A stretch of DNA of 64,000 nt, from contig NZ_CP013002.1 in assembly GCF_001414055.1 (NCBI RefSeq), positions 863,501 through 927,500 on the forward strand. The letters are read 5' to 3'. Both the position numbers and the translations under genes were made by a program. Each line of letters opens with the position of its first letter. Positions within the stretch are counted from its first letter, which is position 1. Below, piece by piece: positions 36,054 through 44,922 of this stretch. The stretch comes from Caulobacter henricii. Its GTDB lineage: Bacteria > Pseudomonadota > Alphaproteobacteria > Caulobacterales > Caulobacteraceae. A model generated the notes under the pieces. That model had not been told where the DNA came from, ran no database searches, and saw only the letters and a program-made list of their open reading frames with translations.

Positions 36054-36737
36054 ATGAGCGTGCATCCTCTCGACAGGCCGGTCCTGTCAGCCTTCACCGG
36101 CCGGCAGGCGGAGCTCGCGATCCTTCGGGGCTGTGCCCTGAGGCTTCATCCCGACTTTGGCCTGTTCGCCACCACGGTCGATGACACGCCGCAAGCCCTC
36201 GCCGATCTCGGCACACTGGTCGCCGACCATGGCGACACCGGCCTGGTCGAACGGCATGCGCCGCCGCCGGTCCCAGGCACCCGGGTCGTCTCCAGCGCCC
36301 TGTGCCTGCAAATGACGGCCCAGACGGTCGTGCCGGCGTGGGCCACAGACTTCGAGATCCTCAATCTGTCCGACGCCGACGCGGCCGAGATGTTGGCCTT
36401 GGCGACCCTGACCAAGCCGGGGCCCTTCTTCGCGCGCACCCACCAGATGGGCCGCTTCGTCGGTGTAAGGCTTGCGGGCAAGCTCGTCGCCATGGCCGGC
36501 GAGCGCATGCGACCTGACGGCTACACCGAGGCCAGCGGCGTCTGTGTCCACCCCGATCATCGCGGCCAGGGCTATGCTGCCCGGCTGTTGCAGGAGGTCA
36601 CGACACGGATTCTGGCCCGCGGCGAACAGGCCTTCCTGCACAGCTATGCCGACAACACCACGGCCATAAGGCTCTACGAGTCCCTGGGCTATCGCGGACG
36701 GGCCGAGGTGATCTTCACGATCCTGACGCGGGCCTGA
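36054..36737 (+). CDS. GNAT-family N-acetyltransferase
   Basis: A 227-aa protein with a C-terminal acetyl-CoA-binding GNAT core: the motif A pattern VCVHPDHRGQGYAARLLQEV near residues 161-180 and the closing YADNTTAIRLYESLGYRG. The N-terminal half (about 1-100) is an extra region of the FR47-like type. The substrate amine or peptide is unknown. It ends inside the hairpin at 36719-36753. Confidence 0.88.
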   Translation: MSVHPLDRPVLSAFTGRQAELAILRGCALRLHPDFGLFATTVDDTPQALADLGTLVADHGDTGLVERHAPPPVPGTRVVSSALCLQMTAQTVVPAWATDFEILNLSDADAAEMLALATLTKPGPFFARTHQMGRFVGVRLAGKLVAMAGERMRPDGYTEASGVCVHPDHRGQGYAARLLQEVTTRILARGEQAFLHSYADNTTAIRLYESLGYRGRAEVIFTILTRA

Positions 36738-36753
36738 AGCGCGCGTCAGGATC
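36719..36753. terminator. Stem-loop between the GNAT and OPT genes
   Basis: A perfect 12-bp inverted repeat (36719-36730 with 36742-36753) with an 11-nt loop, placed between convergent stops at 36737 and 36763. Only CTTT follows on the plus strand, so termination strength is moderate. Confidence 0.6.
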
Positions 36754-36762
36754 CTTTCAGGA

Positions 36763-38748
36763 TCAGGCCTCGGCTGTCCTGGCCGCCGCCTTGCGGGCCC
36801 AGCGGTAGAGGCTGAACACCGAAATCGCCGCGGCGATCAGGGCCAGGATCATGCCGATGTGCTCGGTCGGGGCGAAGGGCACCGCCAGGGGCTCGCCCTT
36901 GTTGGTGGCCACGATCAGGCCGGCCAGGGCGACATTGAACAGGCTCTCGCCGACGATGAAGCCCGAGGCAACCAGGACGCCCAGCCGCTTGGCCGGTTCG
37001 GCGGTCTTGTCCCTGGCCACGACCTTTTCATAGATCCAGCCGGCCAGGGCACCGACCACCACCGGGGCGGTGACGGAGCTGGGCAGATAGATGGCCAGGC
37101 CCACGCCCAGGGGCGGCAGGCTGAACCGGCCGGTGCTGGACTTGCGCAGGACCGCATCGACCATGACCAGTCCGGCCCCGATCAGGGCACCGATTCCCAG
37201 CAGACCCCAGTTCAGGTCGCCGCCCAGCACCCCCTTGGCCAGGGTCGAGATCAGGGTCGCCTGGGGGGCTGCCAGGGGGTCATTGGCGATGGCGTGGAGA
37301 TTGGGCGCGCCGGCGAACCCGTTCGAGCGGTTCAGCAGTTCGAGCACGAACGGAATGACAATCGAGCCGGCCATGACGCCGATCACCAGGGCGACCTGCT
37401 GCTTCCACGGGGTGGCGTCGACCAGCTGGCCGGTCTTGAGGTCCTGCAGGTTGTCATTGGCGACCACGGCGACGGCCAGGACGACAGTCGTCACATAGAG
37501 GGCGAAGGCGACCAGGGCCTTGGTCACGTCGGGTCCGATCATGCCACGCCCCACGGCCCCGACCATCAGCGAGGCCCCCAGCACCGTCAGGATGGCGATG
37601 CCAGAGACCGGGCTGTTCGACGATCCGATCAGGCCGGCCATATAGCCGCAGACGGCGGCGGCCAGCATGCCGGCGAACACGACATAACCGATGCCGATGG
37701 CGACGAGGGGCGTGGACAGGCTTTCGATCGGACCACCGACCAGGAACTGGGCCAGGAACCAGCCGGCAGGGGCCAGCATCAGCAGGGCGACGAGGCCGAC
37801 GATGCTGATCGGGATGTCCTGTTCGGAGCGCGGGATGGCCGCGCCGCCGGCCTTGCGGGCCTTGCCGGCGTCGAGGGCCGAGGTCAGGCCGCTCCAGATC
37901 GGGGCGGCCAGCTTGCCCAGGGTCCAGATGGCGGCTGCGCCGATCACGCCGGCACCCATGAAGCGGACTTCGGTCTTCCAGACGGTCAGAGCGTGCTTGG
38001 CGGCATCGGCACCTTCCATCGGATGCAGGCTGGTCATGATCGGGACCAGGATGCCCCAGGCGATGGCGAGGCCGGCGAACATGGCGATACCGACCGTGAT
38101 GCCCATCAGATGTCCGGCCCCCATCAGGGCCAGGGAGCTGGATGCGCCGATGCCGGTCGCGCCGGCCCCGGCCTTGAAATAGGCCGAGACCTCGGCGGCA
38201 AAGATCTTGGCGGCAGCGAGGGCCGCGAACAGGGCCGAGGCGACGGTGCCCGCGGCGACCGCCAGCAGGCCGGCTTGCCCCTCCGCAGCCCCTTCACGCG
38301 ATCCGGTGCCGACCTTCAGCACCTCGGCGGCGGCGACGCCCTCGGGATAGGGCAGGTCGGAATTGGTCACCAGGGCCCGGCGCAGCGGGATCGTGTACAT
38401 GACGCCCAGGATGCCGCCGACGGCGGAGGCCCCGAAGGTCGGCAGGAACGGCACCTCGGCCCACCAGCCGATCATCAGCAGGCCGGGCAGGACGAAGATC
38501 ACCGACGACAGGGTGCCCGCCGCCGAGGCGATGGTCTGGACGATGTTGTTTTCCTGGATCGTGCCGGTTCTGAACAGCCGCAGCAGGGCCATCGAGATCA
38601 CCGCCGCCGGGATCGAGGTCGCGAAGGTCAGGCCCACCTTGAGGCCCAGATAGACCTGGGCGGCGGTGAAGACGAGGGTGATCGCGATCCCGAGCAGGAC
38701 GCCGCGAACGGTAAACTCCGAACGAGGCGTGGTGGCGGCGTCGGCCAT
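36763..38748 (-). CDS. OPT-family oligopeptide/metal-chelate transporter
   Basis: A 661-aa inner-membrane protein with about 14-16 hydrophobic helices. Family marks are GLKVGLTFATSIPAAVISMALLR near the N-terminus, NNIVQTIASAAGTLSS, and the DLPYPEGVAAAEVLKVG motif. The C-terminal third contains GIYLPSSVTAPVV-like (AIYLPSSVTAPVVVGALAGW). OPT transporters move peptides or metal chelates. Length is normal. It starts at ATG 38748, about 90 nt from the phoH stop, and runs in the same direction as phoH. Confidence 0.93.
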   Translation of the reverse strand: MADAATTPRSEFTVRGVLLGIAITLVFTAAQVYLGLKVGLTFATSIPAAVISMALLRLFRTGTIQENNIVQTIASAAGTLSSVIFVLPGLLMIGWWAEVPFLPTFGASAVGGILGVMYTIPLRRALVTNSDLPYPEGVAAAEVLKVGTGSREGAAEGQAGLLAVAAGTVASALFAALAAAKIFAAEVSAYFKAGAGATGIGASSSLALMGAGHLMGITVGIAMFAGLAIAWGILVPIMTSLHPMEGADAAKHALTVWKTEVRFMGAGVIGAAAIWTLGKLAAPIWSGLTSALDAGKARKAGGAAIPRSEQDIPISIVGLVALLMLAPAGWFLAQFLVGGPIESLSTPLVAIGIGYVVFAGMLAAAVCGYMAGLIGSSNSPVSGIAILTVLGASLMVGAVGRGMIGPDVTKALVAFALYVTTVVLAVAVVANDNLQDLKTGQLVDATPWKQQVALVIGVMAGSIVIPFVLELLNRSNGFAGAPNLHAIANDPLAAPQATLISTLAKGVLGGDLNWGLLGIGALIGAGLVMVDAVLRKSSTGRFSLPPLGVGLAIYLPSSVTAPVVVGALAGWIYEKVVARDKTAEPAKRLGVLVASGFIVGESLFNVALAGLIVATNKGEPLAVPFAPTEHIGMILALIAAAISVFSLYRWARKAAARTAEA

Positions 38749-38836
38749 GGGGGGATCCTGAAATCGTTAAGGCGGCCGGACCTTGCACGCCCGACCGCCT
38801 CCAACTCAAGCCCCTGATGGGCCACCTGTGGCAGAA

Positions 38837-39628
38837 TTAGAGAACGCCGAGCATCTCGGCGACCAGGGGGTGGCGAACGATGTCACGGTCGGCGAGGCGA
38901 ACCACGCCGATATTCTCCAGGGCGTCGAACTTGGCGGCCACGTCGGCCAGACCCGAAATGCCGGGCAGCAGGTCGGACTGGTTCGGGTCGCCGGTCACCA
39001 CCATGGTCGAGTTCCAGCCCAGGCGGGTCAGCAGCATTTTCAGCTGCATGTAGGTGCAGTTCTGGGCTTCATCGATGACCACGAAGGCGTTGTTCAGGGT
39101 GCGGCCGCGCATGAAGCCGACCGGGGCGATCTCGATGGAGCCGTCGGCCATCAGGGCCCGCATGCGCCGGCTCGAGAGCCGGTCGGTCAGGGCGTCATAG
39201 AGGGGCCGCAGATAGGGGGCGAGCTTATCCTCCATGTCGCCGGGCAGATAGCCGATCGACTCGCCGGCCTCGACGGCGGGGCGCGACAGGACGATGCGGG
39301 CGACCGAGCCGGCTTCCAGCGCCTCGACGGCCTTGGCGATGGCGATATAGGTCTTGCCGGTGCCTGCAGGGCCCAGGGCCATCACCAGGTTCTTCTTGTC
39401 GATGGCCTCCATCAGTTCGGCCTGGCCAGGTGATTTGGGCTTGATGGTTTTCAGGTAGCTCTGGTCTCGATCCGGATTTCGCGAGGCTCCGTCATGCCCA
39501 AGGGGCGACCAGCTGTTTCCGCGCTCGCGAATATCGACCGGCAACCGGCGCACTTTTGCGTCGTCACCATAGTGGCCGCTCTCGGTCGCGCCTTCGCGCG
39601 CCATACGCTTCAGGGCTCGCTTGGTCAT
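38837..39628 (-). CDS. phoH: PhoH-like ATPase
   Basis: A 263-aa cytoplasmic P-loop protein. Walker A is GPAGTGKT, followed by YIAIAKAVEALE; Walker B is AFVVIDEAQN, with the NCTYMQLKMLLTRLGW and GDPNQSDLL motifs typical of PhoH. The family is linked to RNA metabolism and phosphate stress. The start is the ATG at 39628 (MTKRALKRMARE) with GGAGG upstream; an in-frame ATG four codons earlier is less likely. The intrinsic terminator at 39649-39681 lies only about 20 nt upstream of the start. Confidence 0.94.
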   Translation of the reverse strand: MTKRALKRMAREGATESGHYGDDAKVRRLPVDIRERGNSWSPLGHDGASRNPDRDQSYLKTIKPKSPGQAELMEAIDKKNLVMALGPAGTGKTYIAIAKAVEALEAGSVARIVLSRPAVEAGESIGYLPGDMEDKLAPYLRPLYDALTDRLSSRRMRALMADGSIEIAPVGFMRGRTLNNAFVVIDEAQNCTYMQLKMLLTRLGWNSTMVVTGDPNQSDLLPGISGLADVAAKFDALENIGVVRLADRDIVRHPLVAEMLGVL

Positions 39629-39648
39629 GTAAGCCTCCATTCAGGCAT

Positions 39649-39681
39649 TAAAAAAGGACGAGGCCGTGTGGCGTCGTCCTT
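39649..39681 (-). terminator. Intrinsic terminator immediately upstream of phoH
   Basis: On the minus strand, an 8-bp outer stem (39681-39674 with 39661-39654) plus an inner 3-bp stem around a GTGT/ACAC loop, with one G-G mismatch, is followed by TTTTTT. It points away from the preceding gene-free stretch and toward phoH, so some transcript ends here before phoH is reached. Confidence 0.8.
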
Positions 39682-39870
39682 GGCGGTGGGGAGGAGATGA
39701 ACGGAGACGCGTGCGCAACGCGGCGGCTCGGCGCTGGACCGAGAAGGCGGTGGTTCCGAGGAACGCCTGAACGCCAAGAGCGACACCCTGTTCTCCGTTG
39801 TCGGGAGCCGGGGGCGAACATCGTCCCCGGTGGGAATCGAAGTGATTTCTCCCTTCGAATCGCCCGACTA
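39649..39870 (-). ncRNA. Candidate structured small RNA or attenuator leader upstream of phoH
   Basis: This minus-strand stretch has no ORF of note. It contains several self-complementary blocks: a hairpin at about 39835-39861 (CGAAG...CTTCG), GTTCC-TC-GGAAC near 39752-39763, and a long-range CTTGGCG/CGCCAAG pair that brings its middle to its 3' end. It ends in the terminator at 39649-39681. The boundaries are approximate, and the 5' end is a guess from a weak TTGATT-17-GTTAGC element at 39906-39878. No known RNA family was recognised. The other reading is a long structured 5' leader of phoH. Confidence 0.4.
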
Positions 39871-39936
39871 GACTGATGCTAACGTGGTTTCTCAGATGTT
39901 AATCAAGCGACGATTTCAAGAAAACGGGGTGTACGG

Positions 39937-40470
39937 ATGACTGTCTATTCCTTGGGCGCCCTAAGCCCCACACTTCCCGCGCCAGGCGAATACTGGATCG
40001 CTCCGACGGCATCGGTCATGGGGCATGTCATTCTCAAGAAGAATGCCAGTATCTGGTGGGGCGCCATTGCTCGCGGGGACAACGATCCGATCGAGATCGG
40101 CGAAAACAGCAATGTACAGGACGGGTCAGTACTTCACACCGATCATGGCGCGCCACTGACCATCGGGGCGAATGTGACTATCGGCCACATGGTGATGCTG
40201 CACGGATGCACGATCGGTGACGGCTCTCTGATCGGGATCGGAGCAATCGTTCTCAATGGCGCGAAGATCGGCAGGAACTGTCTGATCGGCGCGGGGGCCC
40301 TGATCACCGAGGGCAAGGAGATTCCCGACAATTCGATGGTCATGGGGGCTCCGGGCAAGGTGGTGCGCGAGATCGGTGAGCAGCATGCCCTGATCCTGCA
40401 GGCCTCGGCCCTGCACTATGTCGAGAACTGGCAGCGCTACAGTCGCGACCTGACCGTGTCCGGTGCCTGA
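39937..40470 (+). CDS. Gamma-type carbonic anhydrase-family protein
   Basis: A 177-aa left-handed beta-helix trimer protein. The three metal-binding histidines are visible: [11 protein letters not shown] and [34 protein letters not shown] has the conserved Arg/Asp. Members of this YrdA/CaiE-type group bind Zn or Fe; carbonic anhydrase activity is not certain for every member. It starts at ATG 39937, divergent from phoH. Confidence 0.92.
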   Translation: MTVYSLGALSPTLPAPGEYWIAPTASVMGHVILKKNASIWWGAIARGDNDPIEIGENSNVQDGSVLHTDHGAPLTIGANVTIGHMVMLHGCTIGDGSLIGIGAIVLNGAKIGRNCLIGAGALITEGKEIPDNSMVMGAPGKVVREIGEQHALILQASALHYVENWQRYSRDLTVSGA

Positions 40471-40537
40471 TCGCAGGAGGGCTTGACCCCCGCTGACGAT
40501 CTCTTTCGAATGGTAAGGCCCCGGCAGGAAACCCACC

Positions 40538-41161
40538 ATGACGTCATTCTATGATCGCCACATCCTGCCGCGCGTTATCGGCTGCGCCTGTGGTGCGGGG
40601 GCCATTGCCAAACAGCGGGCCAAGATCGTGCCGCGCGCGCAGGGGCGCGTGCTGGAGCTCGGGATCGGCGGGGGGCTCAACCTGGCCTTTTACGATCCCT
40701 CGCGTGTCTCCAGCGTGACCGGGGTGGATCCGTCTCAGGGCCTGAGGGACCGGGCCCTGGCGGCACCGCGTCCTGCAGGTTTAAACGTCGAGGTCCTGGA
40801 CGGGGAAGCCGAACAGCTCAGCTTTGAGTCCCACAGCTTTGATACGGTGGTGTGCACCTTTACCCTCTGTTCGGTACACCAGCCGCCGGCTGTACTCTCC
40901 GAGGCCCGACGGGTTCTGAAACCGGGCGGCCAGTTCCTGTTCTGCGAACATGGCTTGGCCCCCGATGCCAAGGTAGCGCGCTGGCAGAAACGGCTTGAGC
41001 CGATCTGGACGCCCCTGGCCGGCGGTTGCCGCCTGACCCGTCCCGTGGGCAGCGGGATTACCGCTGCCGGCTTTGTCCTCGACGAGATTCAGGCCTTCTA
41101 TATGCCCAAGGCACCCCGGCCGCTGGGCTGGTGCGAGCTTGGCGTCGCGCGGGCGGCCTGA
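40538..41161 (+). CDS. Class I SAM-dependent methyltransferase (small-molecule or lipid type)
   Basis: A 207-aa methyltransferase. SAM motif I is VLELGIGGGLNLAFYD, motif II-like is VEVLDGEAEQL, and VVCTFTLCSVHQPPAVLSEARRVLKPGG is the post-II/III region. CEHGLAPDAKVARWQKRLEPIW precedes a conserved C-terminal part (GGCRLTRPV). This matches the METTL7-like bacterial group. Substrate unknown. It is followed by another methyltransferase 52 nt later in the same orientation. Confidence 0.88.
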   Translation: MTSFYDRHILPRVIGCACGAGAIAKQRAKIVPRAQGRVLELGIGGGLNLAFYDPSRVSSVTGVDPSQGLRDRALAAPRPAGLNVEVLDGEAEQLSFESHSFDTVVCTFTLCSVHQPPAVLSEARRVLKPGGQFLFCEHGLAPDAKVARWQKRLEPIWTPLAGGCRLTRPVGSGITAAGFVLDEIQAFYMPKAPRPLGWCELGVARAA

Positions 41162-41212
41162 TCGCAATATCACCCAAGGTCAAAGGCGCGGCCTGACCGC
41201 CCAGGAGAACCC

Positions 41213-42064
41213 ATGTCATTGCCTGATACCGCGAGCGCCAATGCCGCCCAGATCGACTACTGGAACACGGCGGTCGGTCAGACCTGGGTCGAGCATCAGG
41301 CTCAGCTGGATCGCCTGATTGCACCGCTGGGCGCGGAAGCCATGCGGGTTCTGGCCCCCACAGCGGGCGAGCGGATCCTGGATGTCGGATGCGGCTGTGG
41401 CGAGACCACGCTGGAACTTGCTGCGCGCGTCGGCCCCGGCGGAGGGGTGGTGGGCGTCGACATCTCGGAGCCCATGCTTGCCGTGGCCAGGGCCCGTGAC
41501 CTTCCGGTCAATGCGGTGGAGCCGCAGTTTCGTAATAGCGATGCGCAGGTCGCTGACCTGGGCGAGGCCGCTTTCGACGCCATATTTTCGCGGTTTGGCG
41601 TGATGTTCTTCAGCGATCCGGCCGCGGCCTTTGCCAATCTCCATCGCGCGGTCAGGCCGGGCGGCCGCCTGGCCTTTGTCTGCTGGCGACCCTATGCGGA
41701 AAATCTCTGGATGCGGGCGCCGATGGACGCCGCTCAGCCATTTCTGCCGCCCATGCCGGCCTCCGATCCCCTGGCACCGGGGCCTTTCGCCTTTGCTGAT
41801 CCCTTGCGCGTGCGGTCCATTCTGGAGGGTGCCGGTTTTTCAGACGTGACCCTTGACCCGTTCGACACGCTGATCGGCGGATCTTCGGTCGCGGAGACCC
41901 TCCGGCTGAACTTTCGGGTTGGGCCCCTGGGCTCAGCCCTCAGGACCGCGCCTCACCTTGCCGCGCGTGTCAGCCAGGCCCTGGAGGCCCTACTGGAGAG
42001 CTATGATACCCCGCAGGGCGTCATGATGCCGGCCTGTGTCTGGATCGTGCAGGCCAGGCGCTAG
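41213..42064 (+). CDS. Class I SAM-dependent methyltransferase
   Basis: A 283-aa UbiE/COQ5-like methyltransferase. The motifs are ERILDVGCGCGETTLELA, GVDISEPMLAVA and the FDAIFSRFGVMFFSDPAAAFANLHRAVRPGG block. WNTAVGQTWVEHQAQLDRLIAPLG at the N-terminus is a familiar lead-in of this subfamily. The C-terminal extension (about 200-283) probably forms the substrate lid. Its substrate is not predictable. Confidence 0.88.
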   Translation: MSLPDTASANAAQIDYWNTAVGQTWVEHQAQLDRLIAPLGAEAMRVLAPTAGERILDVGCGCGETTLELAARVGPGGGVVGVDISEPMLAVARARDLPVNAVEPQFRNSDAQVADLGEAAFDAIFSRFGVMFFSDPAAAFANLHRAVRPGGRLAFVCWRPYAENLWMRAPMDAAQPFLPPMPASDPLAPGPFAFADPLRVRSILEGAGFSDVTLDPFDTLIGGSSVAETLRLNFRVGPLGSALRTAPHLAARVSQALEALLESYDTPQGVMMPACVWIVQARR

Positions 42065-42169
42065 GCATCAGGCTGGGCGGAAAAGCGTCAAGGGGCTCGC
42101 ACCCCTGGAGGCCCTCTGGGGTTGATAGCCTTATCGGGGTATTGGAAAAAGAGCGCTAAAACAGTGGTT

Positions 42170-42222
42170 TAGAGCGCCTCCCGGTCCGATGGCCGTTTCA
42201 GGCCTGTCGGAAAACGCTCTAG
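42170..42222. repeat. Interspersed palindromic repeat, copy 1
   Basis: A 53-nt element bounded by the inverted repeats TAGAGCG (42170-42176) and CGCTCTA (42215-42221). Reversed, it matches the element at 62686-62735 at roughly three of four positions by hand alignment. An adjoining imperfect inverted repeat (GCGCTAAAAC near 42153 and GTTTAGAGCGC near 42167) may extend it leftwards. It lies in the 230-nt gap between a methyltransferase and the GMC gene. Confidence 0.7.
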
Positions 42223-42294
42223 CCTTGCGTCCAGCGGAAAGCCGCGTCACTCTCTGCCTTAACAACGATAACATTCAGGGAGGGCGTCAGGGTC

Positions 42295-43959
42295 ATGGCC
42301 AGCGAACGCTTCGATTACATCGTCATCGGTGCCGGTTCTGCCGGCTGCGTCCTGGCCGCGCGACTGACGGAAGATCCCAACACCAAGGTCCTGCTGCTGG
42401 AGGCCGGCGGCAAGAACACCTCGATCCTGGTCAAGATGCCGGCCGGCGTCGGCGAGCTGATCAAGGCCAAGGGCGATCAGAACTGGGGTTTCTGGACCGA
42501 GGAGGAGCCGCACCTCGACAATCGCAAGCTCTGGTGGCCGCGCGGCAAGGGCCTGGGTGGATCCTCGGCTATCAACGGCATGATCTATATCCGTGGCCAT
42601 GCCCGCGACTATGACCAGTGGCGGCAGATGGGTCTGTCCGGCTGGTCCTATTCGGAGGTGCTGCCCTATTTCAAGCGCTCGGAAACCCACCATGCCGGTG
42701 GCGATGCCTATCACGGGGGTCAGGGCCCGCTGCACGTTTCCAAGGGTGAGTCGCCCAGCCCCTTCTATCCGGCCCTGATCGAGGCGGGACGCCAGGCAGG
42801 GCACAAGACCACAAAGGATTTCAACGGATACCAGCAGGAGGGCTTTGGCCCCTATGACCTGACCATCCGTGACGGCAAACGCTGGAGCGCGGCGGCGGCC
42901 TATCTGTCCGAGGCCCTGTCACGACCCAACCTGACCTGCGTGACCGAGGCCCGCACGACCAAGATCCTGATCGAGAAGGGCCGCGCCGTCGGCGTTGACT
43001 ATGTCGTCGGCAAGGGGGGCGAGGCCCGGACGGCCTATGCCGATGCCGAGGTGCTGCTGAGCGCCGGTGCCGTTCAGTCGCCCCAGATCCTGCAGTTGTC
43101 GGGCATCGGTGCACCGGATCTCCTGAAGGCCAATGGCATCGCCGTGGTTCAGGAATCCAGGGGCGTGGGCGCCAATCTGCAGGACCATCTCGATGTCTGC
43201 CTGTCCTGGACGACGAAGAACCTGACGACCGCCTATTCGGCCAACAAGGGTCTGAACAAGCTGGCAACGGGCCTGTCCTATATGCTGCTGGGCAAGGGTC
43301 TGGGCCGCCAGCAGTTCCTGGAAAGCGGTGCCTTCCTGAAGTCGCGCCCGGACCTTGACCGTCCGGACCTGCAGATCCATGGCGTGCTGGCCATCATGCA
43401 GGACCATGGCAAGGTCGTCGTCGAGAAGGACGGCTTCACCCTGCATGTCTGTCAGCTCCGTCCTGAAAGCCGCGGCGCGGTGGGCCTGCGTTCGGCCGAT
43501 CCGTTCGATGATCCGACCATCCTGGGCAACTACCTGGCCGCCGACGAAGACCGCCGCGCCCTGCGCGAAGGCGTGCGGATGGCGCGCGAGGTCGCGGCCC
43601 AGGCGGCGCTGGATCCCTATCGCGACGCCGAATATGCACCGGGCGCGGATGTGCGTGCCGACGCCGATATCGACGCCTGGATCCGGGCCAAGTCCGAGAC
43701 CATCTATCACCCGGTCGGCACCTGCCGCATGGGGGCAGCGGGCGACGCCATGGCGGTAGTCGATGATCAACTGCGCGTGCAGGGGATCGCGGGTCTGCGG
43801 GTGGTGGACGCTTCGGTCATGCCGACCCTGGTGGGCGGCAATACCAATGCCCCGACTATCATGGTCGCAGAACGCGCCGCCGATCTGATCCGTGGCAAGG
43901 CGACCCTGGCCCCTGTCGATGCGCCGGTATTCGAGGATGGGCGGGCGGCAGCGGCGTGA
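42295..43959 (+). CDS. GMC-family FAD-dependent oxidoreductase (choline dehydrogenase-like)
   Basis: A 554-aa alcohol/choline dehydrogenase-type flavoprotein. The FAD-binding motif DYIVIGAGSAGCVLAARL opens the protein. GKGLGGSSAINGMIYIRGHARDYDQW is the GMC signature 1, and GAVQSPQILQLSGIG the second. The active-site His is in YHPVGTCRMG, and the conserved Asn is in VGGNTNAP. It ends 10 nt before an aldo/keto reductase, so the two probably form an operon. Substrate unknown. Confidence 0.94.
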   Translation: MASERFDYIVIGAGSAGCVLAARLTEDPNTKVLLLEAGGKNTSILVKMPAGVGELIKAKGDQNWGFWTEEEPHLDNRKLWWPRGKGLGGSSAINGMIYIRGHARDYDQWRQMGLSGWSYSEVLPYFKRSETHHAGGDAYHGGQGPLHVSKGESPSPFYPALIEAGRQAGHKTTKDFNGYQQEGFGPYDLTIRDGKRWSAAAAYLSEALSRPNLTCVTEARTTKILIEKGRAVGVDYVVGKGGEARTAYADAEVLLSAGAVQSPQILQLSGIGAPDLLKANGIAVVQESRGVGANLQDHLDVCLSWTTKNLTTAYSANKGLNKLATGLSYMLLGKGLGRQQFLESGAFLKSRPDLDRPDLQIHGVLAIMQDHGKVVVEKDGFTLHVCQLRPESRGAVGLRSADPFDDPTILGNYLAADEDRRALREGVRMAREVAAQAALDPYRDAEYAPGADVRADADIDAWIRAKSETIYHPVGTCRMGAAGDAMAVVDDQLRVQGIAGLRVVDASVMPTLVGGNTNAPTIMVAERAADLIRGKATLAPVDAPVFEDGRAAAA

Positions 43960-43969
43960 TCGGCTAGCC

Positions 43970-44917
43970 ATGCAAAAGCGCCCCCTCGGCCGTTCCGGCC
44001 TTTCGACCGCCCCGCTGGTGTTTGGCGGCAATGTCTTTGGCTGGACGGCGGATGAGGCGACCTCGCATCGTCTGCTCGACGTCTTTGTCGGCGGTGGCTT
44101 CAATGCCGTCGATACGGCCGATGTCTATTCGGCCTGGGTGCCCGGGCACGAGGGGGGCGAGTCCGAAAGCGTCATCGGGCGCTGGTTGAAAGCTCGGGGG
44201 AGGCGCGACGACGTGCTGATCCTGACCAAGGTCGCCATGTGGCCCAAGCAGCCGGGCCTGTCGGCCGCCAATATCGAGGCGGCCGTCGAGGGCTCGCTGC
44301 GCCGACTGCAGACGGACTATATCGACCTCTACCAGTCGCATCAGGATGACGCGGCGACCCCGGTTGAGGAGACGCTGGAGGCCTATGGCCGACTCGTGAA
44401 AGCCGGAAAGGTCAGGGCCATCGGGGCCTCCAATTTCTCGCCGGACCGGCTCGCCGGGAGCCTTGCGGCCTCTGAAACCAGGGGCTTGCCGCGCTATGCG
44501 ACGATCCAGCCGAAGTTCAATCTCTATGACCGCGACCAGGTCGAGGGCGAACTGGCCACCCTGGCCGCGGCGGAGGGCCTGGGCATCATTCCCTTCTACG
44601 GCCTGGCTGCGGGCTTCTTGACGGGCAAGTACCGGTCCGAAGCCGACCTTGAGGGACGCGCGCGGCGACACACGATCAAGCGCGACTATATGAACGACAA
44701 GGGTGTTCGGGTTCTGGCCGCCCTGGACAAGGCCGTCGAAGCGACCGGAGCCACGCACGCCCAGATCGCCCTGGCCTGGGTCATGGTCCATCCCGCCATC
44801 ACGGCCCCCATCGCCAGTGCCACCAGCGTGGCCCAGCTGGAGGAGCTGATGGGTGCGGCCAGCCTGGTTCTGCCGGCCCAGGTGATCGCCGATCTTGACG
44901 CGGCCGGACGGGACTAG
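43970..44917 (+). CDS. Aldo/keto reductase
   Basis: A 315-aa NADPH-dependent oxidoreductase with the AKR tetrad: Asp/Tyr in DTADVYSAW, Lys in LILTKVAMW and His in YQSHQDD. The C-terminal cofactor part has GASNFSPDRL and SATSVAQLEEL. The start is the ATG at 43970 (MQKRPLGRSGL), not the one at 43892 inside the GMC gene. It is placed between the GMC oxidoreductase and a globin. Confidence 0.92.
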   Translation: MQKRPLGRSGLSTAPLVFGGNVFGWTADEATSHRLLDVFVGGGFNAVDTADVYSAWVPGHEGGESESVIGRWLKARGRRDDVLILTKVAMWPKQPGLSAANIEAAVEGSLRRLQTDYIDLYQSHQDDAATPVEETLEAYGRLVKAGKVRAIGASNFSPDRLAGSLAASETRGLPRYATIQPKFNLYDRDQVEGELATLAAAEGLGIIPFYGLAAGFLTGKYRSEADLEGRARRHTIKRDYMNDKGVRVLAALDKAVEATGATHAQIALAWVMVHPAITAPIASATSVAQLEELMGAASLVLPAQVIADLDAAGRD

Positions 44918-44922
44918 GCGCC

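Noticed and set aside
36859..38817. 652-aa plus-strand frame opposite the OPT transporter
   Set aside because: Its composition (Gln, Asp, Gly, His) is the antisense image of membrane-helix codons.
40538..42064. Tandem duplication of one methyltransferase gene
   Set aside because: The two proteins share only the general SAM motifs; their N-termini, C-termini and lengths differ.
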